25,412 nucleotides of DNA from Leadbetterella byssophila_A (GTDB lineage: Bacteria > Bacteroidota > Bacteroidia > Cytophagales > Spirosomataceae), in contig JBEBRR010000055.1 of assembly GCA_040394735.1 (NCBI GenBank), forward strand, positions 1 to 25,412. The letters run 5' to 3'. A program made the position numbers and the translations under genes. Position 1 is the stretch's first letter. The number at the start of each line of letters is the position of its first letter. Below the pieces are notes generated by a model. The model made no database searches and had not been told where the DNA came from. It saw only the letters and a program-made list of their open reading frames with translations. Shown piece after piece: positions 1-7,261 of this stretch.

Positions 1-861
1 CACTTGGGAGGTTAGATCGTATCTTCCGTGGAACCACCCGAAAACGCCCAGCAGCAGCATTCCGACAGATCCGTTGAATTTGAGCGGATCGAAGCTGTTC
101 AACTGCCGGTTCAGAAAGTAAGGAATCAGGAAGGCTATGCCCAGTCCAAGCAAGCCGATCAGCTCCAGCCTGATCACCTGCATCGGATAGGGATAGCTCC
201 AGATCAGGGGAAGGTATTCCACCAGCAGCAGGCAAAGGAAAAGCTGGCACAATACGGAGAAGACCAGGTACAGCTTTTCACCGGAATGCTGCAGAAACAT
301 GAACGTGTAGTATAGGGCGCCTATGATAAAGAATCCTGCAAGAACGGCCATCAGACCTCCCATCCGGAATGGCCGGGTAAGCAGGTCAGTATAAGGGCCC
401 GTTCGTACATTGAAGAAGGCATAATTTCGCTGATAATGATAATTCGAAACCCGCAGTGCCAGCAGGTGTTCTCCTGTCTTCACCAGGCTGTCAGGAAGAG
501 GAATCACCGAGGCGTGTTTACCGGGTATTTCTTCACCTGGAGAGTTTCCCACTCTTCCGCCCGATCCGATATACCTGTCGTCCCAATAGGCGTCGAAAGC
601 ACCCAAAGCAATAATTCTCACTCCCCGGACCACGGGGTTTAAGCTGTCGCTTCTTAGCCCGATATGGAAACGCAATGTGGATATTCCCTTATGGGCGGTA
701 CCGTTTCCGGATTTCCAGTTTTCGTCATTGAATGATCGGGATAGCCATTCCGGCCGGTTTCCTGAGGCAATTTTTACGGTTACCGGTTCCGGCGGCTGTG
801 AGGTACAGGCCCACAGCAGCAGAAGGATACCCGGGATAAGAAGACGGCTCTTGCAAAACAT
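1..861 (-). CDS. 7TM-type membrane sensor lipoprotein, 5' part only
   Basis: This frame is open from an ATG at 861 to the left edge (287 codons, no stop). It begins with a lipoprotein-type signal peptide whose lipobox LWAC places the lipidated Cys at residue 19. Residues about 25-165 look like an extracytoplasmic beta-sandwich, with NPVVRGVRIIALGAFDAYWD resembling the ligand-binding module that precedes 7TM sensor regions. Hydrophobic helices start at about residue 168 and at least four are visible before the edge (GGLMAVLAGFFIIGALYY, then YLVFSVLCQLFLCLLLVEYL, then two more). Known family members (7TMR-DISM type) continue into a histidine kinase, LytTR or similar output domain. The output domain here lies outside the window, so the type of signalling protein is undecided. 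A TATCTTTG box lies just upstream on the same strand. Confidence 0.72.
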   Translation of the reverse strand, partial: MFCKSRLLIPGILLLLWACTSQPPEPVTVKIASGNRPEWLSRSFNDENWKSGNGTAHKGISTLRFHIGLRSDSLNPVVRGVRIIALGAFDAYWDDRYIGSGGRVGNSPGEEIPGKHASVIPLPDSLVKTGEHLLALRVSNYHYQRNYAFFNVRTGPYTDLLTRPFRMGGLMAVLAGFFIIGALYYTFMFLQHSGEKLYLVFSVLCQLFLCLLLVEYLPLIWSYPYPMQVIRLELIGLLGLGIAFLIPYFLNRQLNSFDPLKFNGSVGMLLLGVFGWFHGRYDLTSQV

Positions 862-864
862 ATT

Positions 865-885
865 CAAAGATAAATCAATTTATCT
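865..885 (-). promoter_or_regulatory. -7 box and overlapping palindrome upstream of the 7TM sensor gene
   Basis: Read on the minus strand, 872-865 is TATCTTTG, an exact match to the Bacteroidota -7 consensus TAnnTTTG. It overlaps a palindrome AGATAAATCAATTTATCT at 868-885 (two 8-base arms, 2-base centre). No good -33 box is seen. The box is only three bases from the ATG at 861, so the transcript would be nearly leaderless, or the true start is further in. The palindrome is placed where a repressor or activator would act. Confidence 0.4.
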
Positions 886-976
886 CTCCTGGTGCGTTGT
901 TCGCAGGATGCAGATGCTGTTGGCAAGATTTTAAGAATACACCTTCCATACGCCTGCTATTATTGCCGGAAAATAG

Positions 977-2383
977 ATGAATATGAGACAGAAAATGGCA
1001 AAGATTTTATTAGGCATCACCTGGATCAGTACAGGAGGAAGTGGTATGGCCCAGGATAAGGCGGTGCCGCGGATCGATTCCGTGATGCGCCTTGCTTCAG
1101 AAAGAGGGATTTTCAACGGAAATGTACTGGTGGCAAAGGCGGGAAAGATTATTTACCAGGCGGGTTTCGGTTATGCCGAAGCCGGTAAGAAAGGGAAACT
1201 CCGCATGGAAATGCTATTTGACATCGGCTCGGTGAGCAAGGAGTTTAACGGCACCGGAATCATGCTGCTTCGCGAGCAGGGACGATTGGATCTGGATGAC
1301 CCGGTATCCCGTTTTCTGCCCACCCTGCCTGATTGGGCAAAGCAGGTAAAGATCAGGCACCTTATCAGTTATACAAGCGGTATTCCGCTATTTGATCCGT
1401 TAGCCAATGAAAGTGAGGCCTCGGTTTTTGAGAACCTGATGAATCTGAAGACCTTACAGTTTCAGCCGGGCACCGCCTACCTCTACAATCATTATAATGT
1501 GTTTTTGCAGATGAGAGTGATCGAAAAGGCCAGCGGAATGGCCTATGGAGATTTTATAGCCCGATATATCCTGCAACCCTTAGGCATGACGAATACCGTT
1601 GTGGATTACCCGGTAACGGGGCCACGTATGGCTCAGGCCTTTGATTCGCAGTTCAGGGCCACGCATTACGCCCAGGGGATGACCGGCTGGGTAAGGCTTT
1701 CGACGGCTGATCTGTATAAGTTTGCAGACGCGCTCGACCATTACCGGCTGATTTCTCCTGCTGCTTACCGCGAGCTTGCGTGGAATTTTCCTTCGGGAGA
1801 GAGCAGCCTGGGATCTACGGGTTTTGAGGGGGAAAAGCTCCTGTGGCACCAGCATCAGGGTTCGAACAGCAATTATGAATCACTGGTATACAACAGCCTG
1901 TCAGACAGCATCGCCGTAGTGCTGATGACGAACCATCAGCAGATGAAAGTACACGGTATCCGGCGTGCGATTTTTGATGCTATCCAGGGGCGGCCCGTGG
2001 ATGTGCCTAAGAAATCGGTTTACCTGGAGGTAAGAGAAAAAATGCTTGACGACGTACAGAAGGGTTTGGCGTATTATCGTCTGCTAAAGGCCACAGCCGC
2101 AGACAGGTATGATTTTTCTTTTGAAATCGGTGATCTTCTGAGCGCCGGCAAATTCCTGCAACGGAGAAAACATTATACCGATGCACTACTTGTTTTTGAC
2201 GTGGCGGTGCGCCTGGATGGCCAACCTGCCGATATTTCTTACGGGTATGAACTCATGGGGGATACGTACCGGAAAATGGAAGATACGGCCCGTGCCCGGA
2301 TGTTTTACCAAAAAGCAATAGAAACTGATCCGGCCAACCGGAACGCACACGGTATGCTTGAAACGCTGAAGCGTTCGAACTAG
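977..2383 (+). CDS. Secreted serine hydrolase (beta-lactamase class C fold) with C-terminal TPRs
   Basis: This 468-residue protein has an N-terminal signal peptide (residues 1-25, ending GMAQ). The beta-lactamase/D-alanyl-D-alanine peptidase-like domain covers about 30-340. The nucleophile motif SVSK is at 85-88, with S85 the predicted nucleophile and K88 its base. HLISYTSG at 128-135 and a late HxG (H293-Q-G295, family version of KTG) are present. The middle YxN motif reads Y170-N-H172, so the usual Asn is replaced by His. Residues about 390-465 form two TPR-like helical pairs. Such proteins are usually peptidases or esterases acting on cell-wall or small ester/amide substrates; the substrate here is unknown and true beta-lactamase activity is not implied. 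ATG 977 is kept because it gives the signal peptide a basic n-region. ATGs at 983 and 995 are possible. Confidence 0.85.
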   Translation: MNMRQKMAKILLGITWISTGGSGMAQDKAVPRIDSVMRLASERGIFNGNVLVAKAGKIIYQAGFGYAEAGKKGKLRMEMLFDIGSVSKEFNGTGIMLLREQGRLDLDDPVSRFLPTLPDWAKQVKIRHLISYTSGIPLFDPLANESEASVFENLMNLKTLQFQPGTAYLYNHYNVFLQMRVIEKASGMAYGDFIARYILQPLGMTNTVVDYPVTGPRMAQAFDSQFRATHYAQGMTGWVRLSTADLYKFADALDHYRLISPAAYRELAWNFPSGESSLGSTGFEGEKLLWHQHQGSNSNYESLVYNSLSDSIAVVLMTNHQQMKVHGIRRAIFDAIQGRPVDVPKKSVYLEVREKMLDDVQKGLAYYRLLKATAADRYDFSFEIGDLLSAGKFLQRRKHYTDALLVFDVAVRLDGQPADISYGYELMGDTYRKMEDTARARMFYQKAIETDPANRNAHGMLETLKRSN

Positions 2384-2417
2384 AAATCACCTTCTGGTTA
2401 TTCTGAAGGTGATTTCT
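2382..2417. terminator. Perfect 13-bp hairpin between convergent genes
   Basis: AGAAATCACCTTC at 2382-2394 pairs perfectly with GAAGGTGATTTCT at 2405-2417 around a 10-base loop. It begins inside the stop codon of the serine hydrolase gene and precedes the 3' end of the convergent YceI-like gene. No strong U-tract follows, so it is a probable rather than classical terminator. Confidence 0.6.
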
Positions 2418-2536
2418 GCCGGGCGAAAGAATGCCGGTTCCGCCGGAAGTTTTAGGACAAAAAATGTCAGGCCGATTGAGAAAACTAGCTGTACCACATT
2501 TAAGGCTGTTGTTCATCCGTGCTATTTTCCGGCGGG

Positions 2537-3226
2537 TTAGTTTTGGGCAACGATCTTTATATCGAATTCAATATCATCGGAGATAATTTCACCCGCCAGG
2601 TCGTAAAAGAATTTTCCTGAATTATAGCGTACGTTCCATCGGGTGCGGTCGATGGTCAGTTTACCATCTGCATAAACAACTCCGTTCTTCACTTCTATTT
2701 TGGCTGGAAACGTAACGGCGTGTGTGATGCCTTTAACCGTCAGGTTTCCGGTAACGTCTGTCATTCCACCTGTGGCAGGTACCGCCCTGGTAATGGCAAA
2801 AACAGCGTAGGGGAACTTTGCGACATCAAAGAAATCAGGCGATTTGAAGTGACGTACAAGCTCATTGTTACTCCCGTGATCTATATCTGCAATGCTGTTC
2901 ATATCCACTTCAATCGTACCGCCCGCCAGTCTGCCGTTATCTATTATCAATTCGCCTTTCGACAGATAGACGTAACCCGTATGTGACCCCTTAGATGCCA
3001 ATGCCATGGATCCTTTGTAGGTGATGACACTTTCTTTCTTATCGACAACATATTTCTGGCCCGTCACTTCGTCCGAAGCTATGGCGTTTGGCACTGCAGA
3101 AGTTTCATTGTCCTTGTCTTTAGGTCCATGGCAGGCGGAGAAGACAGAAGTTATGATTAAGATGGAATAAAGGAGTGGCCGCTTGTTGCTGATAGCGAAG
3201 GAAGGAGAGTTTTTGAAAAGTTTCAT
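2537..3226 (-). CDS. YceI-family lipoprotein
   Basis: This frame encodes 229 residues from the ATG at 3226. The longer frame from 3286 is rejected because it would start upstream of the likely promoter box at 3258-3265 and would bury the signal peptide. The signal peptide ends in a lipobox FSAC, so the protein is likely membrane-anchored. A YceI domain fills about residues 55-229: it opens with YVVDKKESVITYKG and contains VDMNSI, HFKSPDFFDVAKFPYAVF, GNLTVKGITHAVTFP and DRTRWNVRYNSGKFF, all typical of this lipocalin-like fold, which binds isoprenoid or similar lipids in characterised members. The ligand here is unknown. It is transcribed away from a membrane-bound winged-helix regulator and shares a control region with it, which suggests regulation by that protein. 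Confidence 0.88.
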   Translation of the reverse strand: MKLFKNSPSFAISNKRPLLYSILIITSVFSACHGPKDKDNETSAVPNAIASDEVTGQKYVVDKKESVITYKGSMALASKGSHTGYVYLSKGELIIDNGRLAGGTIEVDMNSIADIDHGSNNELVRHFKSPDFFDVAKFPYAVFAITRAVPATGGMTDVTGNLTVKGITHAVTFPAKIEVKNGVVYADGKLTIDRTRWNVRYNSGKFFYDLAGEIISDDIEFDIKIVAQN

Positions 3227-3257
3227 AAGAATAAAAAATATTTTAATTTCGTTTACC

Positions 3258-3265
3258 CAAACGTA
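3258..3265 (-). promoter_or_regulatory. -7 box of the YceI-like gene
   Basis: On the minus strand this reads TACGTTTG, an exact TAnnTTTG match. The predicted transcript would start near 3251, giving a leader of about 25 bases before the ATG at 3226. There is no clean TTTG -33 box at 19-21 bases. A TTTA lies 23 bases upstream and is part of the TGTAAA repeat array, as expected for an activator-dependent promoter. Confidence 0.45.
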
Positions 3266-3286
3266 CGCTGTCACATGAACACTCAT

Positions 3287-3325
3287 TGTAAATGAACTGT
3301 AAAAAGAACTGTAAATGCATGTAAA
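3287..3325. repeat. Four phased TGTAAA repeats, putative winged-helix operator
   Basis: TGTAAA occurs at 3287-3292, 3298-3303, 3310-3315 and 3320-3325, with start-to-start steps of 11, 12 and 10 bases (about one helical turn). Two copies sit inside a longer repeat GAACTGTAAA (3294-3303 and 3306-3315). The array lies between the YceI-like gene and the divergent regulator and runs over the regulator's start codon. OmpR/PhoB-type winged-helix proteins bind direct repeats about 11 bases apart, and the adjacent gene encodes such a domain. Confidence 0.5.
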
Positions 3326-4247
3326 ATCTGTTTTTAGGGAGTATTTCTACAGCCGGCTGGTGGCAGGTCTGGGTATTGCCGTCGTGATGTCTGCATTTCT
3401 ATTTATAGCTTCGTCTTTCGCAAAACATTCTGATCACGATTTACGGGCGAAGCAAACGAACATTATTATCCGTGAGATGGGGCACCGGCTGCTGCAGCAG
3501 GCGGGCGACCGGACTTCCCGTATATTGCCGGTTACCGAGACTAAGGAAGGTACATTTCAGCTCGCGTTTGAGCATCGATTGGTTTTTGATCATGACTCGC
3601 TCATTGCGTTGTCGCAGAGTTTACTCACCAAAACACAGTTTCCTTCGGGTTATACGGTTACAGTGCATGATTGCACAGATGGTGAAATCGTTTATGGTTT
3701 CCAGATCAATAGTATTGTACCGGATATTCTGGCCTGTGAAGGCAGAATTCAGCCCGGAGGCTGTTACATAATTGAATTTACCTTTCCTGATTTTTACGAG
3801 ACGGCCCGCAACTATCCATTGATCGGTCTGGTCGGTACCGGTATATTGATGCTGTCGGCTGTTGCGTTGCTGATCGGGCGTTTTGGAAAAAGTGCAGCGT
3901 CTGTGTCCCATCTGGAGCACACTGCAATAAAAGAGCCTGTTCCGGAACCGCTTACTCTCGGAAAGTTTTTGTTTGATACAAAAAATCAACATCTGCTCCT
4001 GGGAAGTGAGGTAGTTAGTCTCACCGATAAAGAATGCAGGATCCTCGAATTGCTCCACATTAATTTCGGTGAGCTGACGTCCCGCGAAACGCTGATGCAA
4101 ATCTGGCTTAGCGAAGGAATTATCATCGGCCGCAGCCTGGACATGTTCATCTCGAAACTCCGAAAGAAATTAAGCAGTGATCCTGAACTGAGTATTACGA
4201 ATGTTCATGGGAAGGGATATAAGCTGGAAATAACGCCTTCCCACTGA
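3315..4247 (+). CDS. Membrane-anchored winged-helix (OmpR-type) transcriptional regulator
   Basis: This 310-residue protein has a short cytoplasmic N-terminus, one transmembrane helix at about 16-36, an extracytoplasmic domain (about 37-166), a second transmembrane helix at about 167-188, a linker, and a C-terminal Trans_reg_C winged helix at about 212-308. The latter includes LTDKECRILELL, the recognition-helix segment GRSLDMFISKLRKKL (272-286) and the closing VHGKGYKLEI. It has no receiver or kinase domain, so it would sense a periplasmic signal and act on DNA directly at the membrane. Three Cys (120, 141, 150) lie in the sensor domain, so a redox or disulfide signal is possible. It is divergent from the YceI-like lipoprotein gene and starts within the TGTAAA array, suggesting autoregulation. 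Confidence 0.83.
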   Translation: MHVKSVFREYFYSRLVAGLGIAVVMSAFLFIASSFAKHSDHDLRAKQTNIIIREMGHRLLQQAGDRTSRILPVTETKEGTFQLAFEHRLVFDHDSLIALSQSLLTKTQFPSGYTVTVHDCTDGEIVYGFQINSIVPDILACEGRIQPGGCYIIEFTFPDFYETARNYPLIGLVGTGILMLSAVALLIGRFGKSAASVSHLEHTAIKEPVPEPLTLGKFLFDTKNQHLLLGSEVVSLTDKECRILELLHINFGELTSRETLMQIWLSEGIIIGRSLDMFISKLRKKLSSDPELSITNVHGKGYKLEITPSH

Positions 4248-4264
4248 ATCGGGCAAAGTAAAAT

Positions 4265-4282
4265 AGAGATTTTTGTATCTCT
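4265..4282 (+). terminator. Short hairpin after the regulator gene
   Basis: AGAGAT (4265-4270) pairs with ATCTCT (4277-4282) around TTTTGT. The stem is only six A/T-rich base pairs with no following T-run, so this is a weak candidate terminator. Confidence 0.25.
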
Positions 4283-4370
4283 TCCTGCTACTTCCTGTAG
4301 GCTGGTCATGCCCCAATGCATCATTTATGTAAGAAATCATGTCAACCGTGTAAATATTTTGAATCCCAAA

Positions 4371-4402
4371 GCGATTAAATTAAAGTGATTAAATTAACTT
4401 TG
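4371..4402 (+). promoter_or_regulatory. Tandem 14-base repeat and -7 box upstream of 4441
   Basis: GCGATTAAATTAAA (4371-4384) is followed at once by GTGATTAAATTAAC (4385-4398), two imperfect 14-base direct repeats. They run into TAACTTTG at 4395-4402, an exact -7 consensus 38 bases before the ATG at 4441. No TTTG is present at the usual -33 distance, so the repeats may be an activator site. Confidence 0.38.
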
Positions 4403-4440
4403 TAATTTAAAGTACTTTTAATTATTGAAAATAAGACAAC

Positions 4441-4776
4441 ATGAAGGTTTCAAAAACAAAATTTGTCATCATCTTTCTTGTTTCGGCGTTTGCCTTTCAG
4501 TTTATTTCCAATTCGGTTCTGGGGCCAGAGGTCAGGCTGTTTCCCGGAAACGGTGAATGGTTCCCCGGAAGCGGATCAGCGACAGGTTGGAAGAGCACCC
4601 TGGCCGCTGTTTTATATCCTGTCAAAAAGGCATTGATAGGGCCGTTGTCGTTTTTAGGTAAAGATCCGGACCCGGTGCCCCCTCTTTTGCTTCTTGCGTT
4701 TGCTATCTACTGGACTGCCATCGCATTGGTTCTTCATTACTTATTCAATAAGGTAATCATTCGTAAAAGAGCCTGA
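4441..4776 (+). CDS. Small two-helix membrane protein, function unknown
   Basis: I do not recognise this 111-residue protein. It has an N-terminal hydrophobic helix (about residues 7-27), a Gly/Pro-rich extracytoplasmic stretch with the similar short runs LFPGNGEWFPGSG, a weakly hydrophobic middle (about 54-72), and a C-terminal transmembrane helix (about 81-103) followed by a basic tail KVIIRKRA. The topology suggests both ends are at or in the cytoplasmic membrane with a short periplasmic segment. It is preceded by a plausible TAACTTTG promoter box and is followed after 81 bases by a DoxX-like gene on the same strand, so co-transcription is possible. No catalytic motif is visible. Confidence 0.68.
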   Translation: MKVSKTKFVIIFLVSAFAFQFISNSVLGPEVRLFPGNGEWFPGSGSATGWKSTLAAVLYPVKKALIGPLSFLGKDPDPVPPLLLLAFAIYWTAIALVLHYLFNKVIIRKRA

Positions 4777-4810
4777 GTTCGGGCCGGATCAGATAACAGG
4801 TTATTTCAAA

Positions 4811-4861
4811 ATGTTGAAGAGGGCCCGTCAGGAAGTTAAGGCCATTAAGATGCTGATATGA
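4811..4861 (+). CDS. Possible 16-codon leader ORF coupled to the next gene
   Basis: ATG at 4811 opens a 16-codon frame (MLKRARQEVKAIKMLI) whose TGA stop (4859-4861) overlaps the ATG of the DoxX-like gene as ATGA. This geometry is typical of translational coupling. The frame is very short and could be chance. It has no recognisable ribosome-binding site. Confidence 0.22.
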   Translation: MLKRARQEVKAIKMLI

Positions 4862-5571
4862 ATAGAATTGAAGAACTCTACCGGGAAGCCAGGTCTGACA
4901 AATGGTTTCGAAACTTTGCGGTTTTTTGTCGTATTGCCCTTTCTGCGAGCTTTCTGCCTTCGGGCTTTGTTAAAATAATGGGACAGCGCTTTGCCGAAGG
5001 CCTGGCCCATAACAATCCGTTGGGGCGTTACTTTGACGCTCTGCTGGCAACAGGATATTACTACACTTTTATCGGGATTACCCAGGTTACAATAGCCCTA
5101 TTGCTGTTGATACGGAGAACCGCAGTTCTTGGTGCGCTGATGTATTTTTGCGTGATCATCAATATCGCTGTTCTTACCTATGCCACCCGTTTCCATGGGA
5201 CACGGATTGTCACAATAATGGTATTGGCTTGCTTGTATCTGCTAATATGGGATTATGACCGTATCAGGCACATTTTCCCCGCCAGGCAGACTCCAGTCCC
5301 ACAGGTAATGAAAAAGCCCTGGCGTTTACGTATCCTGTTTTCGGGATTTTGTATTGTAACTTTAGCTGTTATTATCATTGGTACTTCCTATTTATATGAG
5401 ATCGTGCCCGGAGATACTGAAGAAGAAGCCCGGTATCAATGCCCCGGCAGTAAAAACCCGGAGGCCTGCGAGGCTTTCTGCGATTGTATCTATCAACAAG
5501 GTCAGCCTCTGGATAGTTGTCTGGCAGCTTTTGACAGGGCAAGAGATATCCGCGGAAATGATATAAAGTAG
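4858..5571 (+). CDS. DoxX-like integral membrane protein with Cys-rich C-terminal tail
   Basis: This 237-residue protein has about five hydrophobic helices (near 19-38, 66-85, 89-110, 116-132 and 158-180). The early FLPSGFVKIMGQRFAEGL resembles the first helix and loop of the DoxX family, whose members are four-helix membrane proteins, some linked to redox chemistry or thiosulfate metabolism. The last 43 residues are not hydrophobic and carry five Cys (195, 204, 208, 210, 221) with a CxxxCxC core, absent from ordinary DoxX proteins as I know them. This tail could bind a metal or form disulfides, but nothing in the sequence decides this. The start at 4858 overlaps the stop of a possible 16-codon leader. 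Assignment to DoxX-like is moderate and the role is unknown. Confidence 0.72.
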   Translation: MNRIEELYREARSDKWFRNFAVFCRIALSASFLPSGFVKIMGQRFAEGLAHNNPLGRYFDALLATGYYYTFIGITQVTIALLLLIRRTAVLGALMYFCVIINIAVLTYATRFHGTRIVTIMVLACLYLLIWDYDRIRHIFPARQTPVPQVMKKPWRLRILFSGFCIVTLAVIIIGTSYLYEIVPGDTEEEARYQCPGSKNPEACEAFCDCIYQQGQPLDSCLAAFDRARDIRGNDIK

Positions 5572-5627
5572 GATTTGGCCAATTCACTAAATAGAAATTC
5601 CAATACATGCGTATAAATTTTGCAGAG

Positions 5628-6008
5628 ATGAACGGAAGACCAAAAATAAAATTAGAACTTACGACGATTGACAAGGTAGTAGAAATTCTTGGATGGGTTT
5701 CAATTCTTGCAATATGGGTTCTGATAGTTACAAACTATACGAGCTTGCCCGATACGATTCCTATACATTACAACAGTTCAGGACAAACGGATGGTATTGG
5801 CAGAAAAGGTACTATTCTGACTTTGCCATTAATTGCGACGGCTCTTTTTGCCGGACTGACAATCCTGAATAAATTTCCACACATTTTTAATTACCCGGCC
5901 AGCATAACCGAAAATAACGCATTAAGACAGTACACAAATGCGACAAGACTAATCAGGTATTTAAAGTTTATTATCGTAGTCATCTTTGGAATAATGTCGT
6001 TGCAGTAA
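5628..6008 (+). CDS. DUF1648 membrane protein, apparently C-terminally shortened
   Basis: The start at 5628 (MNGRPKIKLELTT) is preferred over the upstream ATG at 5607 because relatives, as I recall them, begin with this MNRPKIKLE-like sequence. The 126-residue product has a first transmembrane helix at about 21-40, then LPDTIPIHYNSSGQTDGIG (the hallmark of DUF1648), a second helix at about 64-80 and a third at about 107-124. The stop comes at the end of this third helix. I recall relatives of about 150-165 residues with further C-terminal helices, so the end seems to be missing. The gene is noticeably more A/T-rich than its neighbours and borders a decayed locus. DUF1648 proteins are membrane proteins of unknown function, some in peptide-antibiotic immunity or sdpI-like loci. 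Confidence 0.7.
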   Translation: MNGRPKIKLELTTIDKVVEILGWVSILAIWVLIVTNYTSLPDTIPIHYNSSGQTDGIGRKGTILTLPLIATALFAGLTILNKFPHIFNYPASITENNALRQYTNATRLIRYLKFIIVVIFGIMSLQ

Positions 6009-6064
6009 AAAATATATATTTAATACCCGTAATTAAGGAAAATATGGCATACATAATTAGAATT

Positions 6065-7236
6065 TCAGTTGGCTTGAGGATTTGGAGGCGCTGAATGCAT
6101 TTTTATGTATTCTTTCAGCGTCATACCTATGGCTTTCCTGAAGGTGGTGTAAAAAGTGGTTTTGGAATTGAAACCGGCGGTGGTTGCAATCTCCAGCATG
6201 TCCTGGTTTTGTAAATTTTCAGATAGCAGCAGCGATTTTGCTTCTGCCGTGCGGAGTTCATTAATGAATTGATAGAAATTTTATCCAGGCCGTTATTAAG
6301 CACATAGGAGAGTTCGTGCATGCCTATACCTGTTTTTTCTGATAGAACAGAAAGGGTAAGCGCCGGATCAAGATACAGTTTTTCAGTACTGGTTTTCCGG
6401 ATTACGGTATCTTTCAGTTGCTCTACCTGCCGGCGGGTCAGCCGCTCATATGCCGGTTTTTCCTCCCTCTTTGCTCCCGGATGGTCTTCGGCCGGATAAA
6501 CCGATTCCTGGGTGAGCGCCAGCCAGGCCAGCAGGATAATCACCGGGAAGTAAAATACAGGTGCATAGTCGTTGATTTTCGGATGAAGTATTCCAGACAT
6601 CCGGATGAGAATAAGCGCAAAAACCGCAATTAAAAGGTAATTTACCCAGGCGAGGTCAATCTTTGCCGTAAAGGAGGATACTCTTTGCCGGTTTAACCTG
6701 TGCCTGCGCACCTGTCTGAAACAGAGTATCCAGTAAAACACTGCCTGGCCAAATAAAAAATACCGTCCCGTAAGGCCCGTACCCACCATGTGGTTCAGCC
6801 GGATATCTTCAAAGCCGGTGGTATGCTCCAGGAGGTGAACCAGTCGTACGGGATCATCTGCTTCCCACGGATTAGCAAAGGGAATTTCAGGAGCTAATGA
6901 TTTCAAGGGGTCACCGAGGTGAAGCCTGCCTTCCGAATTAAGTCTGTGGATGGCCAGAGCTACAAAAAACTTGGTGACTGATGCCAGATGAAACTGTGAG
7001 CGGGCGTGGGCTTTCACCCCCTTCTCCATGTCGGCATAACCCAGGCCTCCAGAGAATAAAATGCTGTCTTTCTTTACAATTGAAATCATCAAACCAGGAA
7101 TCTGCTCCCTTTTCATGACGTCTTCTATTTTTTGAAGGACTTCCCTGATTCCGGGAGAAGGAGTAATATTTACATCCTCTGAAAAGCCCCGTAGTGGCAG
7201 CATGATCCATGCCATAATGATGATGGTGTTTTGCAT
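6065..7236 (-). pseudogene. Chimeric serine-hydrolase/AraC-type regulator gene, frameshifted
   Basis: From ATG 7236 the product starts with a signal peptide and the front of a beta-lactamase-fold serine hydrolase: ISIVKKDSILFSGGLGYADM, nucleophile motif SVTK at residues 86-89, then VRLVHLLEHTTGFEDIRLNH. At about residue 150 (6790-6760) the hydrolase stops before its YxN and HxG motifs. The frame continues into transmembrane helices (about 159-171 and 195-211, 226-241), a linker and an AraC-type helix-turn-helix start (LYLDPALTLSVLSEKTGIGMHELSYVLN). At 6279-6282 one base is missing: the original frame ends at 6127, while the -1-base frame restores FYQFINELRTAEAKSLLLSE and the second HTH (EIATTAGFNSKTTFYTTFRK) to a TGA at 6065. 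It thus looks like a deletion fusion of two genes plus a frameshift. It is probably not functional; a sequencing or assembly error is the alternative. Confidence 0.72.
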
Positions 7237-7261
7237 ACTATTTTTTTTGCAAATTAGAGAG

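Noticed and set aside
931..1116. Minus-strand 61-codon frame before the serine hydrolase
   Set aside because: It overlaps the start of a supported gene and has no family match.
2537..3286. The longer start of the YceI-like gene at 3286
   Set aside because: It would begin upstream of the likely promoter box and place 20 residues in front of a clear lipoprotein signal peptide.
3621..4100. Minus-strand 159-codon frame opposite the winged-helix regulator
   Set aside because: It is antisense to a gene with clear domain structure and has no conserved motif.
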